A DNA stretch of 64,000 bases from Variovorax sp. KK3 (GCF_001984055.1 NZ_LYVO01000010.1:1-64000); one strand, 5' to 3'. Positions 10,212 through 21,552 are shown, counted from the first letter of the stretch. The notes: generated from the letters alone by a model not told the origin. Numbers and translations: made by a program.

Positions 10212-11405
10212 TTGTCTGAACTGAATTCCCGAAAAGAGGGGGCCGTCGTTCTCGTCGGCGTCGATTTCGGGCTGCCCCATTTCGACGGCGAACTCGAAGA
10301 ACTCGGCCTGCTCGCGCAGACTGCCGGCCTCGAGCCTGTCGCGCGCCTGGTCGCCAAGCGCCGTGCGCCCGATGCAGCCCTGTTCGTCGGCAGCGGCAAG
10401 GCCGACGAGATCCGCGAGCTCGCCGAACTGCACGGCGCCAGCGAGGTCATCTTCGACCAGGCCCTGAGCCCGGCGCAGCAACGCAACCTCGAGCGCCAGC
10501 TGGGCGTCGCCGTGTACGACCGCACCTTCCTGATCCTCGAAATCTTCGCCCAGCGCGCGCGCTCGCACGAAGGCAAGCTGCAGGTCGAACTCGCGCGCCT
10601 TCAGTACCTCAGCACGCACCTGGTGCGGCGCTGGTCCCACCTGGAGCGGCAGCGCGGCGGCATCGGCACGCGTGGCGGCCCGGGCGAAACGCAGATCGAA
10701 CTCGACCGCCGCATGATCGGCGACGCCATCCGCCGCACGCGCGAGCGCCTGTCCAAGGTGCAGCGACAGCGCGGCACGCAGCGCCGCCAGCGCGAGCGTC
10801 GTGACACCTTCAACATCTCCCTGGTGGGCTACACCAACGCCGGCAAGTCTTCGCTGTTCAACGCGCTCGTGAAGGCACGCGCCTATGCGGCCGACCAGCT
10901 CTTCGCCACGCTGGACACGACCACGCGCCATCTTTACCTGGGTGACGCGAATCGCAAGGTGTCGATCTCCGACACGGTGGGCTTCATCCGCGAACTGCCC
11001 CACGGCCTGATCGACGCCTTCAAGGCCACCCTGCAGGAGGCGGTCGATGCCGACCTGCTGCTGCACGTGGTGGACGCTTCCAATCCGCACCACCCCGAGC
11101 AGATGGCCGAGGTGCAGTCGGTGCTGAAAGAGATCGGCGCCGATACGGTGCCCCAGCTCCTCGTCTTCAACAAGCTGGACGCGATCGACGCAGCACAGCG
11201 GCCGCTCGCGCTGGTCGACGAGATCGAGGTCGACGGCGCGCAGGTGGCGCGCATCTTCCTGAGCGCGCACAGCGGCGAGGGCCTGCCCGCCCTGCGGGCA
11301 GAGCTCGCACGGCGTGCGATGTCGTCGTCGCAGCCCGGCATGACCCCAGAGCCTGGCGCCGAATTGCACGACGGCGTCGGCGCATTGGCACAATCCCCTC
11401 ACTGA
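10212..11405 (+). CDS. hflX: Ribosome-splitting GTPase HflX
   Basis: A 397-residue GTPase that dissociates stalled ribosomes under stress. The N-terminal HflX domain holds the glycine-rich GIGTRGGPGETQIE helix-loop. The G domain starts with GYTNAGKSS at residue 206, then DTVGF and NKLD. An in-frame stop lies 9 bp upstream and no ATG/GTG is nearby, so TTG 10212 is the most upstream start available and gives the expected length. hflK follows after 16 bp. A CACAAT close to the 3' end may be a -10 for hflK. Confidence 0.95.
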   Translation: MSELNSRKEGAVVLVGVDFGLPHFDGELEELGLLAQTAGLEPVARLVAKRRAPDAALFVGSGKADEIRELAELHGASEVIFDQALSPAQQRNLERQLGVAVYDRTFLILEIFAQRARSHEGKLQVELARLQYLSTHLVRRWSHLERQRGGIGTRGGPGETQIELDRRMIGDAIRRTRERLSKVQRQRGTQRRQRERRDTFNISLVGYTNAGKSSLFNALVKARAYAADQLFATLDTTTRHLYLGDANRKVSISDTVGFIRELPHGLIDAFKATLQEAVDADLLLHVVDASNPHHPEQMAEVQSVLKEIGADTVPQLLVFNKLDAIDAAQRPLALVDEIEVDGAQVARIFLSAHSGEGLPALRAELARRAMSSSQPGMTPEPGAELHDGVGALAQSPH

Positions 11406-11421
11406 CCAGAGAAGACGACGA

Positions 11422-12816
11422 ATGAATGCAAAGCCAGTGTGGAGACGGTTTCAGGGCATGTTCAACCTGAACGACGGCCGTTGGGGGCGAGGCGACGAGC
11501 CCTCGTCGAACGGCGACCGTCCGAATGCCAACCGTCCTGACGAGGACGCCGGGCCATCCGGCAACAACAACAACAACAGCAACAACAACAACCGGCCGCG
11601 CGGCCAGGGTCAAGGCCCGAACCAGGGGCCACCCGACCTCGACGAGCTCTGGCGTGACTTCAACCGCAAGCTCGGCGGGCTGTTCGGTGGCGGCCGCGGC
11701 GGCAACGGTGGGCGTCCCACCGGCGGCAATGGCGGCGGCAACGGCATGAAGCCCGACATGAAGAACGCCGGCGTCGGCCTGGGCCTGGTGGCGGCGGTCG
11801 CGGTGCTGATCTGGCTGGGTACCGGCTTCTTCATCGTGAACGAAGGCCAGCAGGGCGTGATCACCCAGTTCGGGCGCTACAAGGCAACCGTGGGTGCCGG
11901 CTTCAACTGGCGCCTGCCGTATCCGATCCAGCGCCACGAGATCGTGGTGGTGACCCAGATCCGTTCCATCGACGTGGGCCGCGACACCATCGTGCGCTCC
12001 ACCGGCCTGCGGGACTCGGCCATGCTGACCGAGGACGAGAACATCGTCGAGATCAAGTTCGCCGTGCAATACCGCCTGAGCGATGCGCGCGCCTATCTCT
12101 ACGAGAGCAAGACGCCGACCGACGCCGTCGTGCAGGTCGCCGAAACGGCCGTGCGCGAGGTGGTCGGCAAGATGAAGATGGACGCGGCGCTGGCCGAAGA
12201 GCGCGACCAGATCGCGCCGCGCGTGCGCGCGCTGATGCAGAACATCCTCGACCGCTACAAGGTGGGCATCGAGGTGGTCGGCATCAATGTGCAGCAGGGC
12301 GGGTTGCGTCCGCCCGAGCAGGTGCAGGCGGCGTTCGACGACGTGCTCAAGGCCGGCCAGGAACGCGAGCGCACCAAGAACGAGGCCCAGGCCTACGCCA
12401 ACGACGTGGTGCCGCGTGCCACCGGTACCGCTTCGCGGCTGCTCGAGGAGTCCGAAGCCTACAAGGCCCGCATCACGGCGCAGGCCCAGGGTGATGCGCA
12501 GCGCTTCAGCTCGGTGCTTGCCGAATACCAGCGCGCGCCGCAGGTCACCCGCGACCGCATGTACACCGACGCGATGCAGCAGATCTACACCAACACCACC
12601 AAGGTGCTGGTCGATTCGAAGCAGGGTTCGAACCTGCTGTACCTGCCGCTCGACAAGCTCATCCAGGGCGCCGGTCCGGGCGGCGCAGGCGCGCCGGTCG
12701 ACGGTGCCACTCCGAACGTGGCCGGTACCGCGCCGCCGCAGTCGTCGGTGATTCCCGTCGCGCCCGTCGAGTCCCGCGCCCGCGACGGCCGCTCGCGCGA
12801 CCGCGACGTGCGCTGA
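11422..12816 (+). CDS. hflK: FtsH modulator HflK
   Basis: A 464-residue inner-membrane SPFH protein that with HflC forms a large cage around the FtsH protease. The N-terminal 115 residues are hydrophilic, with a run of Asn codons (about 11560-11593) and Gly-rich tracts. One transmembrane segment lies at about 117-138. The SPFH/band-7 domain follows (QGVITQFGRYKATVGAGFNW), then a long helical region and a C-terminal Pro/Val tail. hflC follows after 14 bp. Confidence 0.95.
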   Translation: MNAKPVWRRFQGMFNLNDGRWGRGDEPSSNGDRPNANRPDEDAGPSGNNNNNSNNNNRPRGQGQGPNQGPPDLDELWRDFNRKLGGLFGGGRGGNGGRPTGGNGGGNGMKPDMKNAGVGLGLVAAVAVLIWLGTGFFIVNEGQQGVITQFGRYKATVGAGFNWRLPYPIQRHEIVVVTQIRSIDVGRDTIVRSTGLRDSAMLTEDENIVEIKFAVQYRLSDARAYLYESKTPTDAVVQVAETAVREVVGKMKMDAALAEERDQIAPRVRALMQNILDRYKVGIEVVGINVQQGGLRPPEQVQAAFDDVLKAGQERERTKNEAQAYANDVVPRATGTASRLLEESEAYKARITAQAQGDAQRFSSVLAEYQRAPQVTRDRMYTDAMQQIYTNTTKVLVDSKQGSNLLYLPLDKLIQGAGPGGAGAPVDGATPNVAGTAPPQSSVIPVAPVESRARDGRSRDRDVR

Positions 12817-12830
12817 GGAGCAACACAACA

Positions 12831-13730
12831 ATGAACAAACTTGGCTTCATCGTTTCGTCGGTTCTGGTGGCGCTCGCGCTGCTGAGTTCCACCCTTTTCG
12901 TGGTCGACCAGCGCCAGTTCGGCGTGGTCTATGCCCTGGGTCAGATCAAGGAAGTGATCACCGAGCCGGGCCTGAACTTCAAGCTGCCACCGCCTTTCCA
13001 GAACGTGTCGTACATCGACAAGCGCCTGCTCACGCTGTCCAGCCTCGACCCTGAGCCGATGCTCACGTCCGAGAAGCAGCGGGTGGTGATCGACTGGTAC
13101 GTGCGCTGGCGCATCAGCAACCCGTCGGAATACATCCGCAACGTCGGGCTCGACGAGAACGCCGGTGCCGTGCAACTGAACCGCGTGGTGCGCAACGCCT
13201 TCCAGGAAAACGTCAACAAGCGCACCGTGCGCGAGTTGATCTCGACCCGGCGGGAAGCCCTGATGAGCGACGTGCAGCGCGAGATGGCGGCCGTGGTGAA
13301 GGGCGCCAAGCCGTGGGGCATCGAGATCATCGACGTGCGCGTCACGCGCGTCGACTACGTCGAGGCGATCACCGAGTCCGTGTACCGCCGCATGGAAGCC
13401 GAGCGCAAACGCGTGGCCAACGAGCTGCGCTCCACCGGCTTCGCCGAGGGCGAGAAGATCCGTGCCGATGCCGATCGCCAGCGCGAGGTGGTCGTGGCCA
13501 ACGCGTACCGCGATGCGCAGAAGATCAAGGGCGAGGGCGACGCGCGGGCCGCTGCGGCCTATGCCGAAGCCTTCGGCCGCGACCCGCAGTTCGCCCAGTT
13601 CTACCGCAGCCTCGACGCCTACAAGCAGAGCTTCAACAAGAAGAGCGACGTGATGGTGCTCGACCCGTCGTCGGACTTCTTCCGCGCGATGCAGAGCTCG
13701 GGCGGCGCCACGGCGGGCCCGAGGCGATAG
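12831..13730 (+). CDS. hflC: FtsH modulator HflC
   Basis: A 299-residue SPFH partner of HflK. It has an N-terminal transmembrane anchor (about 5-25), a band-7 domain (FVVDQRQFGVVYALG), and the helical segment with ANAYRDAQKIKGEGDARAAA typical of HflC. It is placed directly after hflK. The C-terminus ends in Gly/Ala-rich residues. Confidence 0.96.
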   Translation: MNKLGFIVSSVLVALALLSSTLFVVDQRQFGVVYALGQIKEVITEPGLNFKLPPPFQNVSYIDKRLLTLSSLDPEPMLTSEKQRVVIDWYVRWRISNPSEYIRNVGLDENAGAVQLNRVVRNAFQENVNKRTVRELISTRREALMSDVQREMAAVVKGAKPWGIEIIDVRVTRVDYVEAITESVYRRMEAERKRVANELRSTGFAEGEKIRADADRQREVVVANAYRDAQKIKGEGDARAAAAYAEAFGRDPQFAQFYRSLDAYKQSFNKKSDVMVLDPSSDFFRAMQSSGGATAGPRR

Positions 13731-13746
13731 CCCATCCGGTGCACTT

Positions 13747-13935
13747 GTGAGCGGGGAGATCTTCTGGAGCGCACTGGCGCTCGTGCTGGTGATCGAAGGA
13801 ATACTGCCCTTCGTGTCACCGGGCGGCTGGCGGCGCGGCTTCGGCCAGCTCATGCAACTGCGCGATGGGCAGCTGCGCTTCTTCGGCCTGTGCAGCATCC
13901 TGCTGGGCCTCTTCCTGCTCTGGGTTCTGGCATAG
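13747..13935 (+). CDS. DUF2065 family small membrane protein
   Basis: A 62-residue protein starting at GTG 13747, 16 bp after hflC. Two hydrophobic helices (IFWSALALVLVIEGILPFV and FFGLCSILLGLFLLWVLA) flank a short basic loop (PGGWRRGF). This small inner-membrane family regularly follows hflC in beta- and gamma-proteobacteria. Its function is unknown. A link to HflKC-FtsH is suggested only by position. Confidence 0.85.
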   Translation: MSGEIFWSALALVLVIEGILPFVSPGGWRRGFGQLMQLRDGQLRFFGLCSILLGLFLLWVLA

Positions 13936-14009
13936 GGCCGTGCATCGCGAGCGCGGCCGCGTGTCGGTGGCCCGGTAGAATCCTGGTTTAACCACGCCCC
14001 CGATTCCCC

Positions 14010-16512
<2,503 letters not shown>

Positions 16513-16543
16513 CCGAACGACCACCACCAGGAGAAGCTTTTCC

Positions 16544-17068
16544 ATGCTGACCGAAGACGGCAAACACCTGTACGTGAGCTACGACGAGTACCACAACCTG
16601 ATCGAGAAGCTCGCGATCAAGGTGCATCAGTCGGGCTGGGCGTTCGACACCATCCTGTGCCTGGCGCGCGGCGGCATGCGCCCCGGCGACGTGCTGTCGC
16701 GCATCTTCGACAAGCCGCTGGCGATCATGTCGACCAGCTCGTACCGCGCCGACGCGGGCACGATCCAGGGCCACCTGGACATCGCGCGCTACATCACCAC
16801 GCCCAAGGGCGAGATCGCGGGCCGGGTGCTCCTGGTGGACGATCTGGCCGACTCTGGCCACACCCTTCACGCGGTGGTGGAGATGCTCAAGAGCAACTAC
16901 AAGCCGATCACCGAGCTGCGCAGCGCCGTGATCTGGACCAAGGCGCTGTCGACCTTCACGCCGGACTACTCGGTCGAGTACCTGCCCACCAATCCGTGGA
17001 TTCACCAGCCCTTCGAGGGCTACGACTCGCTCGGCGCCGAGAAGCTGCTCGAGAAGTGGTCGGTCTGA
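16544..17068 (+). CDS. Phosphoribosyltransferase family protein (Gpt/HPRT-like)
   Basis: A 174-residue type I phosphoribosyltransferase. The PRPP-binding loop VLLVDDLADSGHT is at about residues 95-107, and an upstream LARGGMRPGD pyrophosphate loop is present. Proteins of this size and pattern act on hypoxanthine, guanine or xanthine. Adjacency to purA supports purine salvage, but base specificity cannot be read from the sequence. The start ATG 16544 follows an AGGAGAAG ribosome binding site. Confidence 0.85.
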   Translation: MLTEDGKHLYVSYDEYHNLIEKLAIKVHQSGWAFDTILCLARGGMRPGDVLSRIFDKPLAIMSTSSYRADAGTIQGHLDIARYITTPKGEIAGRVLLVDDLADSGHTLHAVVEMLKSNYKPITELRSAVIWTKALSTFTPDYSVEYLPTNPWIHQPFEGYDSLGAEKLLEKWSV

Positions 17069-17074
17069 AATACG

Positions 17075-17165
17075 GCCCCCCGGCCTTTCACTGCGCTTCG
17101 CTTCGTGTAACTCCACCCCCCGAGGGGGAGGCGCAGCCGCCTTGGGGCGGCCCGGCGGCGGCGGC
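17075..17165. repeat. Comamonadaceae-type intergenic repeat element
   Basis: Between the phosphoribosyltransferase and the convergent VOC gene lies a GC-rich stretch with dyads: CCCCCCGAGGGGG, then a GCGCAGCCGCCTTGGGGC block and GGCCCGGCGG. I recognise this composition from intergenic elements common in Acidovorax/Variovorax-type genomes. It may act as a bidirectional terminator for the converging genes. No second copy was seen in this window. Confidence 0.5.
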
Positions 17166-17185
17166 TGTCGCAGCGGGCGGTTTTG

Positions 17186-17638
17186 TTACTGCGCCGATTC
17201 CGACTTCATGAGCTCCGTGTAGCGCCGCTGCATTTCCTCGGGCGACAGCTCCTCGATGCTGTGGCCCACGTTCCAGCGGTGGCCGAACGGATCCTTGAAG
17301 GAGCCCGAGCGCTCGCCGTAGAACTGGTCCTGCACCGCGATCTCGAGCGCGGCGCCGGCGTTCACGGCGCGCTCGACGAGCGCATCGGCGTCGTCGACGT
17401 GCAGGTGGATGGTGACCGAGGTCGCACCGATGGTCGCGGCACCGCGGATGCCGTATTCAGGGAACTCGTCGGACAGCATCAGCGTGGTGCCGCCGAAGGC
17501 CAGTTCCGCGTGGCCGATGCGGCCGGAAGGCTCGGTCAACCTGAACTTCTCGGTGGCGCCGAACACGTCGCCATACCAGTCGATTGCTTTGGCGGTGTCG
17601 TCGACGCACAGGTAGGCGAACAACTCATGAATGACCAT
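17186..17638 (-). CDS. VOC (glyoxalase/bleomycin-resistance) family protein
   Basis: A 150-residue vicinal-oxygen-chelate fold protein resembling PhnB/YdcJ-type members (FAYLCVDDTAKAIDWYGDVFGA, DPFGHRWNVGHSIEELSPEE). The substrate is not predictable. The start ATG at 17638 follows AGGAG on the minus strand. The preceding AraC gene ends inside this gene's first codons (14-bp overlap), so translation is probably coupled. A longer in-frame extension upstream only reads through the AraC tail. Confidence 0.85.
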   Translation of the reverse strand: MVIHELFAYLCVDDTAKAIDWYGDVFGATEKFRLTEPSGRIGHAELAFGGTTLMLSDEFPEYGIRGAATIGATSVTIHLHVDDADALVERAVNAGAALEIAVQDQFYGERSGSFKDPFGHRWNVGHSIEELSPEEMQRRYTELMKSESAQ

Positions 17639-18536
17639 CGGAGGCTCCTGTCGAAGTGGAAGATCGGCGGCCATTTTGGTCTCGCGTTCGCCCCCGGTCT
17701 TGCAAGAAATTGAAGTCGGCCCGCACGTGATTGGGCGCATCGGGCGCGGCACGGCGGTAGGCCTGGGGCGTCATGCCTGCGATCTCGAGGAAGTCGCGGT
17801 TGAAATGCGACTGGTCGCTGTACCCGGCCTCCAGTGCCAGCGCGACCCAACGCCGTTCCGGCCGGGCCGGTTCGTCCGACATCAGCCGCTGCAGTCTGCG
17901 CACGCGTTGCCATTCTTTGGGCGCAAGCCCCGTCGCCTCGCGGAACAGCGTGATGAAGCGGCGGTGGCTGTAGCCACTGGCTTCCACCAGCGCCCGGACC
18001 GGCAGGCCGCCGCCCAGGCCCGCCAAGGCCTGCGCGACGGCAGGATGCATGGCCCGCGGCTGCGGCGCAAGGCGCTCGGCCAGCAACGTCTCGAAGACCG
18101 ACAGCTGCGCCTTGGGGCCAATGGCGTCGTGAACCCGCTGCAGCGCCCCTTGCACGGCCGCATCGCCCCAAAGCGCGTCCAGCGGCGTGTGCTGGCCGGC
18201 CAGCGCATCGGCCGGCAGTCCGAGCAGCGCCAAGGCCGCGCCTGGCCGCAACTGCGCACCGACGGAGCGGGTCGGCACCGAGACGTCGCGTGCATAGAAG
18301 ACCGAGCGCGCACCGCCCACGATCGCATGGCCGACCGTGTGGCCCGCGGTGTCCGCCGGGCTTGTAAACAGCCGCAGCGGCGGGCCCGACAGCCGCAGGA
18401 CCAGATGCATGTCACCGGTGGGCAGCACGTGTTCGCGCGGTGAGCGCGTGGCACGGCCGGCTGCGTCGGGCACCGACACCCACACCGAGCGCACGAAGGG
18501 GCGCAGCCGTGGGCAGGGATCGCGCGTCAGCAGCAT
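17625..18536 (-). CDS. AraC-family transcriptional regulator
   Basis: A 303-residue regulator. The N-terminal domain is of the DUF6597 type (PRLRPFVRSVWVS, HVLPTGDMHLVLRL). The C-terminal two-HTH AraC domain includes VRALVEASGYSHRRFITLFREATGL and ALEAGYSDQSHFNRDF. ATG 18536 is the first good start. It overlaps the VOC gene by 14 bp at its 3' end and diverges from the metC-like gene across only 48 bp, so it may control either. Confidence 0.88.
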   Translation of the reverse strand: MLLTRDPCPRLRPFVRSVWVSVPDAAGRATRSPREHVLPTGDMHLVLRLSGPPLRLFTSPADTAGHTVGHAIVGGARSVFYARDVSVPTRSVGAQLRPGAALALLGLPADALAGQHTPLDALWGDAAVQGALQRVHDAIGPKAQLSVFETLLAERLAPQPRAMHPAVAQALAGLGGGLPVRALVEASGYSHRRFITLFREATGLAPKEWQRVRRLQRLMSDEPARPERRWVALALEAGYSDQSHFNRDFLEIAGMTPQAYRRAAPDAPNHVRADFNFLQDRGRTRDQNGRRSSTSTGASDGHS

Positions 18537-18584
18537 GCGGGCATTGTGGGCCGCTCGACGAGCGGCGTCGACTAGCATCACACC

Positions 18585-19778
18585 ATGCCGAAGCCCATCA
18601 CCGAACTGATCCACCATCCCTACGTACCGCCGTCCCGTTTTGCCGCGCCCCAGCCGGGCGTCTACAAGGCTTCCACCGTCTTCTTCGCCGACGTCGCCGC
18701 CATGCGCGCGCGCGACTGGAAAACCAAGGCCGGCTACACCTACGGCCTGCACGGCACGCCCACCACCTTCACGCTGGAAGAGCGGCTGGCCAGTCTCGAA
18801 GGCGGCGCCGAATGCCTGCTGGTGCCCAGCGGCCTGGCGGCCATCGCGCTGGTGGCCTTCGCGTTCCTGAAGACCGGCGACGAAGTGCTGGTGCCCGACA
18901 ACGCCTACGGCCCGAACAAGGCGCTGTGCAGCGGCGAGCTGGCCAACTTCGGCATCACGCACCGGCTCTACGACCCGATGAATCCGGCCGACCTTGCGGC
19001 CAAGCTGTCGGAGCGCACCAGGCTCGTCTGGGTCGAGGCCCCCGGTTCGGTGACCATGGAATTCCCGGACCTGCCCGCCCTGGTGGCCGCGTGCCGCGCA
19101 CGCAACGTGATCACCGCGCTCGACAACACCTGGGGCGCCGGCCTGGCCTTCGCGCCCTTCGATTTCAACGGCAGCGGGGAGGGCGTCGACATCTCGGTCC
19201 ACGCGCTGACCAAGTACCCGAGCGGTGGCGGCGACGTGCTCATGGGCAGCGTGGTCACGCGCGACGATCGCCTGCACCGCGCCCTCAAGCTCAGCCACAT
19301 GCGCATGGGCTACGGCGTTGGCGTCGGCGACGTCGAGACCCTGCTGCGTTCGCTGCCCAGCATCGGCCTGCGCTACCAGGCGCACGACAACGCCGCCCGC
19401 GAACTGGCCCGCTGGCTGGCCGATCGCGCGGAGATCGCACAGGTGCTGCACCCCGCATTGGAGAGTTCGCCCGGCCATGCGAACTGGCTGCGGCTGTGCG
19501 GCGCGCGAGACATGGCGGCCGGCCTGTTCTCGGTGGTCTTCGACGACCGCTACAGCGCAGAGCAGGTCGACCGCTTCTGCGACGGCCTGCGCCTGTTCCG
19601 CCTCGGCTATTCATGGGGCGGCCCCATCAGCCTGGTCGTGCCCTACGACATCGGCCTGATGCGCGAACCGAACGTTTCGCACTGGCCCCACAAGGGCACG
19701 CTGGTGCGCTTCTCGATCGGTCTGGAGGACGTGGACGATCTGCGGGCCGACCTCGAACAAGCGCTCGCGGTGCTCTGA
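18585..19778 (+). CDS. metC: Cystathionine beta-lyase-type PLP enzyme
   Basis: A 397-residue Cys/Met-metabolism PLP enzyme. The PLP lysine is K210 in HALTKYPSGGGDVLMG. The N-terminal substrate loop TYGLHGTPTTFTLEERLASLEGG and a VPSGLAAI block are typical of MetC, which cleaves cystathionine to homocysteine, pyruvate and ammonia. Related C-S lyases share these motifs, so strict specificity is inferred. It diverges from the AraC gene. Confidence 0.88.
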   Translation: MPKPITELIHHPYVPPSRFAAPQPGVYKASTVFFADVAAMRARDWKTKAGYTYGLHGTPTTFTLEERLASLEGGAECLLVPSGLAAIALVAFAFLKTGDEVLVPDNAYGPNKALCSGELANFGITHRLYDPMNPADLAAKLSERTRLVWVEAPGSVTMEFPDLPALVAACRARNVITALDNTWGAGLAFAPFDFNGSGEGVDISVHALTKYPSGGGDVLMGSVVTRDDRLHRALKLSHMRMGYGVGVGDVETLLRSLPSIGLRYQAHDNAARELARWLADRAEIAQVLHPALESSPGHANWLRLCGARDMAAGLFSVVFDDRYSAEQVDRFCDGLRLFRLGYSWGGPISLVVPYDIGLMREPNVSHWPHKGTLVRFSIGLEDVDDLRADLEQALAVL

Positions 19779-19803
19779 ACGGGCTCGGTTATCGCTTACA
19801 TTG

Positions 19804-19828
19804 GGCAGTCGCAGTCACCGGGACTGCC
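19804..19828. repeat. Inverted repeat between metC and the small Lys-rich gene
   Basis: GGCAGTC (19804-19810) and GACTGCC (19822-19828) form a perfect 7-bp stem with an 11-nt loop, 20 bp before the next start. It could terminate metC transcription or sit in the leader of the small gene. No T-run follows. Confidence 0.35.
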
Positions 19829-19848
19829 TTTCAGGAAGGAGAAGACGC

Positions 19849-20052
19849 GTGGCAACACCGAACTACGGCTACGAGAAACGTCAGAAGGAGTTGGCCAAGA
19901 AGAAGAAGAAGGAAGACAAGGCGCGAGAGAAAGCCGCCCGCAAGCTGAATCCGAGCAGCCCGGGCCTCGCGCAGGGAGATCCCGAAACCGATGTTGCTTC
20001 GCTGGAGCACGACCCGCCGACCATCCCGGCCCAGCCGACCAAGGACGGCTAG
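19849..20052 (+). CDS. Small conserved Lys-rich protein
   Basis: A 67-residue protein starting at GTG 19849 behind an AAGGAG ribosome binding site. The N-terminal half is a strongly basic helix (YEKRQKELAKKKKKEDK), and the C-terminal half is acidic and Pro-rich. Small proteins with an ATPNYGYEKRQKELAKK start are widespread in beta-proteobacteria. The function is not known to me. The charge suggests nucleic-acid or ribosome contact. The frame is open upstream to 19801, but the extension lacks a ribosome binding site. Confidence 0.75.
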   Translation: MATPNYGYEKRQKELAKKKKKEDKAREKAARKLNPSSPGLAQGDPETDVASLEHDPPTIPAQPTKDG

Positions 20053-20070
20053 CGACAGTGAAGACGATCC

Positions 20071-21504
20071 TCAGCCGTGGCGCACTGCCACGGTCTTGAG
20101 GGTGGTGAATCCGTACAGGGCCTCGAACCCCTTCTCGCGCCCGTAGCCCGACGACTTCACACCGCCGAACGGAAGCTCGACACCGCCGCCGGCACCGTAG
20201 TTGTTGATGAAGACTTGGCCGCTCCTCACCCGCTTGGCCATGCGGAACTGGCGGCCACCGTTCTGTGTCCAGATGCCGGCGACCAAACCGAACTGCGTCG
20301 CATTGGCCAGCGCCACCGCTTCGTCCTCGTCCCGAAAGCTCATCGCGGCCAGCACCGGCCCGAACACTTCTTCCTGCGCCAGGCGATGCGTCACCGGCAC
20401 GTCGCGCAACAGCGTCGGCGCCTGGTAGAAGCCTGTTTGCGGCGCATCGTCGACCACCGTGCCCTGCGCCACCATCGGGATGCCGGCGTGCTGCGCGTCC
20501 GATAGAAAGTCCCACACGCGCTGCTGCTGCGTCTGGCGGATCAGGGGGCCCGCGTCGAGGTCCATGGCCGCCGGCCCCACGCGCAGCGCCGTGAAGGCCT
20601 GTCCCAGGCGCTCCATCAGCAGTTCGTAGATTTCACGCTCGACCAGAACGCGCGAGCCGGCCGAGCAGGTCTGGCCCGCGTTCTGCACGATCGCGTTGAT
20701 CAGCACCGGAATGGCGGCGCCGAGGTCGGCATCCGCGAAGATGATCTGCGGGCTCTTGCCGCCCAGTTCCAGCGTGACAGGACAATGCCGCTCGGCCGCC
20801 ACCTGCTGGATCAGCGTGCCCACCTTCGGGCTGCCGGTGAAGCTGATGTGGTCGATGCCGGGGTGTCGCGCGAGCGCGTCGCCCACTTCGTGGCCGTAAC
20901 CCGTCACGATGTTGATCGCACCGGGCGGAAAGCCCACCTCGGCCGCCAGTTGCGCCACGCGGATCAGCGACAGGCAGGCATCTTCGGAAGGCTTGACGAC
21001 GCAGACATTGCCCGCGGCCAGCGCACCGCCGACGCTGCGGCCGAAGATCTGCATCGGGTAGTTCCACGGGATGATGTGCCCCGTGACGCCATGCGGCTCG
21101 CGCCAGGTGAAGACGCTGTACCCGTCCTGGTAGGGAATGGTCTCGCCGTGCAGCTTGTCGCAGGCACCGGCATAGAACTCGAAGTAGCGCACCAGCGCCA
21201 GCGCGTCGGCACGGGCCTGCTTCACAGGCTTGCCGCAATCGCGTTGTTCGAGCAGGGCGAGTTCGTCGGTGTGCTCGGCGATCTTCTGCGAGAGCTTGTA
21301 GAGCAGCCGGCCGCGGTCGGCTGCGCTCTGCTTCTCCCACGTCGTCTCGAAGCAGTCGCGCGCGGCGCGCACAGCGGCGTCGATGTCGGCCGAAGTGCCG
21401 CGCTGGATTTCGTCGAAGGCCTGGCCGTCCGAAGGGTCGAGAACGGGGAGGGTGCGGCCGGAAGAGGAGGGCACGCCCTCGTTGGCGATGTAGTGGAGCT
21501 GCAT
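20071..21504 (-). CDS. NAD(P)-dependent aldehyde dehydrogenase
   Basis: A 477-residue enzyme of the betaine/gamma-aminobutyraldehyde dehydrogenase type. Catalytic Cys280 (AGQTCSAGSR), general base Glu246 (LELGGKSPQ) and the Asn-containing PWNYP loop are all present. A glycine-rich nucleotide segment FTGSPKVGT is visible. The natural aldehyde cannot be inferred, since no clear pathway partner is adjacent. It converges with the small Lys-rich gene (18 bp apart). Confidence 0.92.
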   Translation of the reverse strand: MQLHYIANEGVPSSSGRTLPVLDPSDGQAFDEIQRGTSADIDAAVRAARDCFETTWEKQSAADRGRLLYKLSQKIAEHTDELALLEQRDCGKPVKQARADALALVRYFEFYAGACDKLHGETIPYQDGYSVFTWREPHGVTGHIIPWNYPMQIFGRSVGGALAAGNVCVVKPSEDACLSLIRVAQLAAEVGFPPGAINIVTGYGHEVGDALARHPGIDHISFTGSPKVGTLIQQVAAERHCPVTLELGGKSPQIIFADADLGAAIPVLINAIVQNAGQTCSAGSRVLVEREIYELLMERLGQAFTALRVGPAAMDLDAGPLIRQTQQQRVWDFLSDAQHAGIPMVAQGTVVDDAPQTGFYQAPTLLRDVPVTHRLAQEEVFGPVLAAMSFRDEDEAVALANATQFGLVAGIWTQNGGRQFRMAKRVRSGQVFINNYGAGGGVELPFGGVKSSGYGREKGFEALYGFTTLKTVAVRHG

Positions 21505-21552
21505 GGGCCGAAATTGTGCGCGAAGCGCCAGGCCGCCGCTGCCGAGCGCCCT

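Noticed and set aside
13936..14009. tRNA or small RNA gene in the gap before hisZ
   Set aside because: No cloverleaf or terminator could be drawn. Only a possible -10 (TAGAAT) is present. No tRNA or rRNA genes were found anywhere in the window.
17075..17165. Insertion-sequence remnant
   Set aside because: No transposase fragment, terminal inverted repeats or target duplication were seen. It fits an intergenic repeat better.
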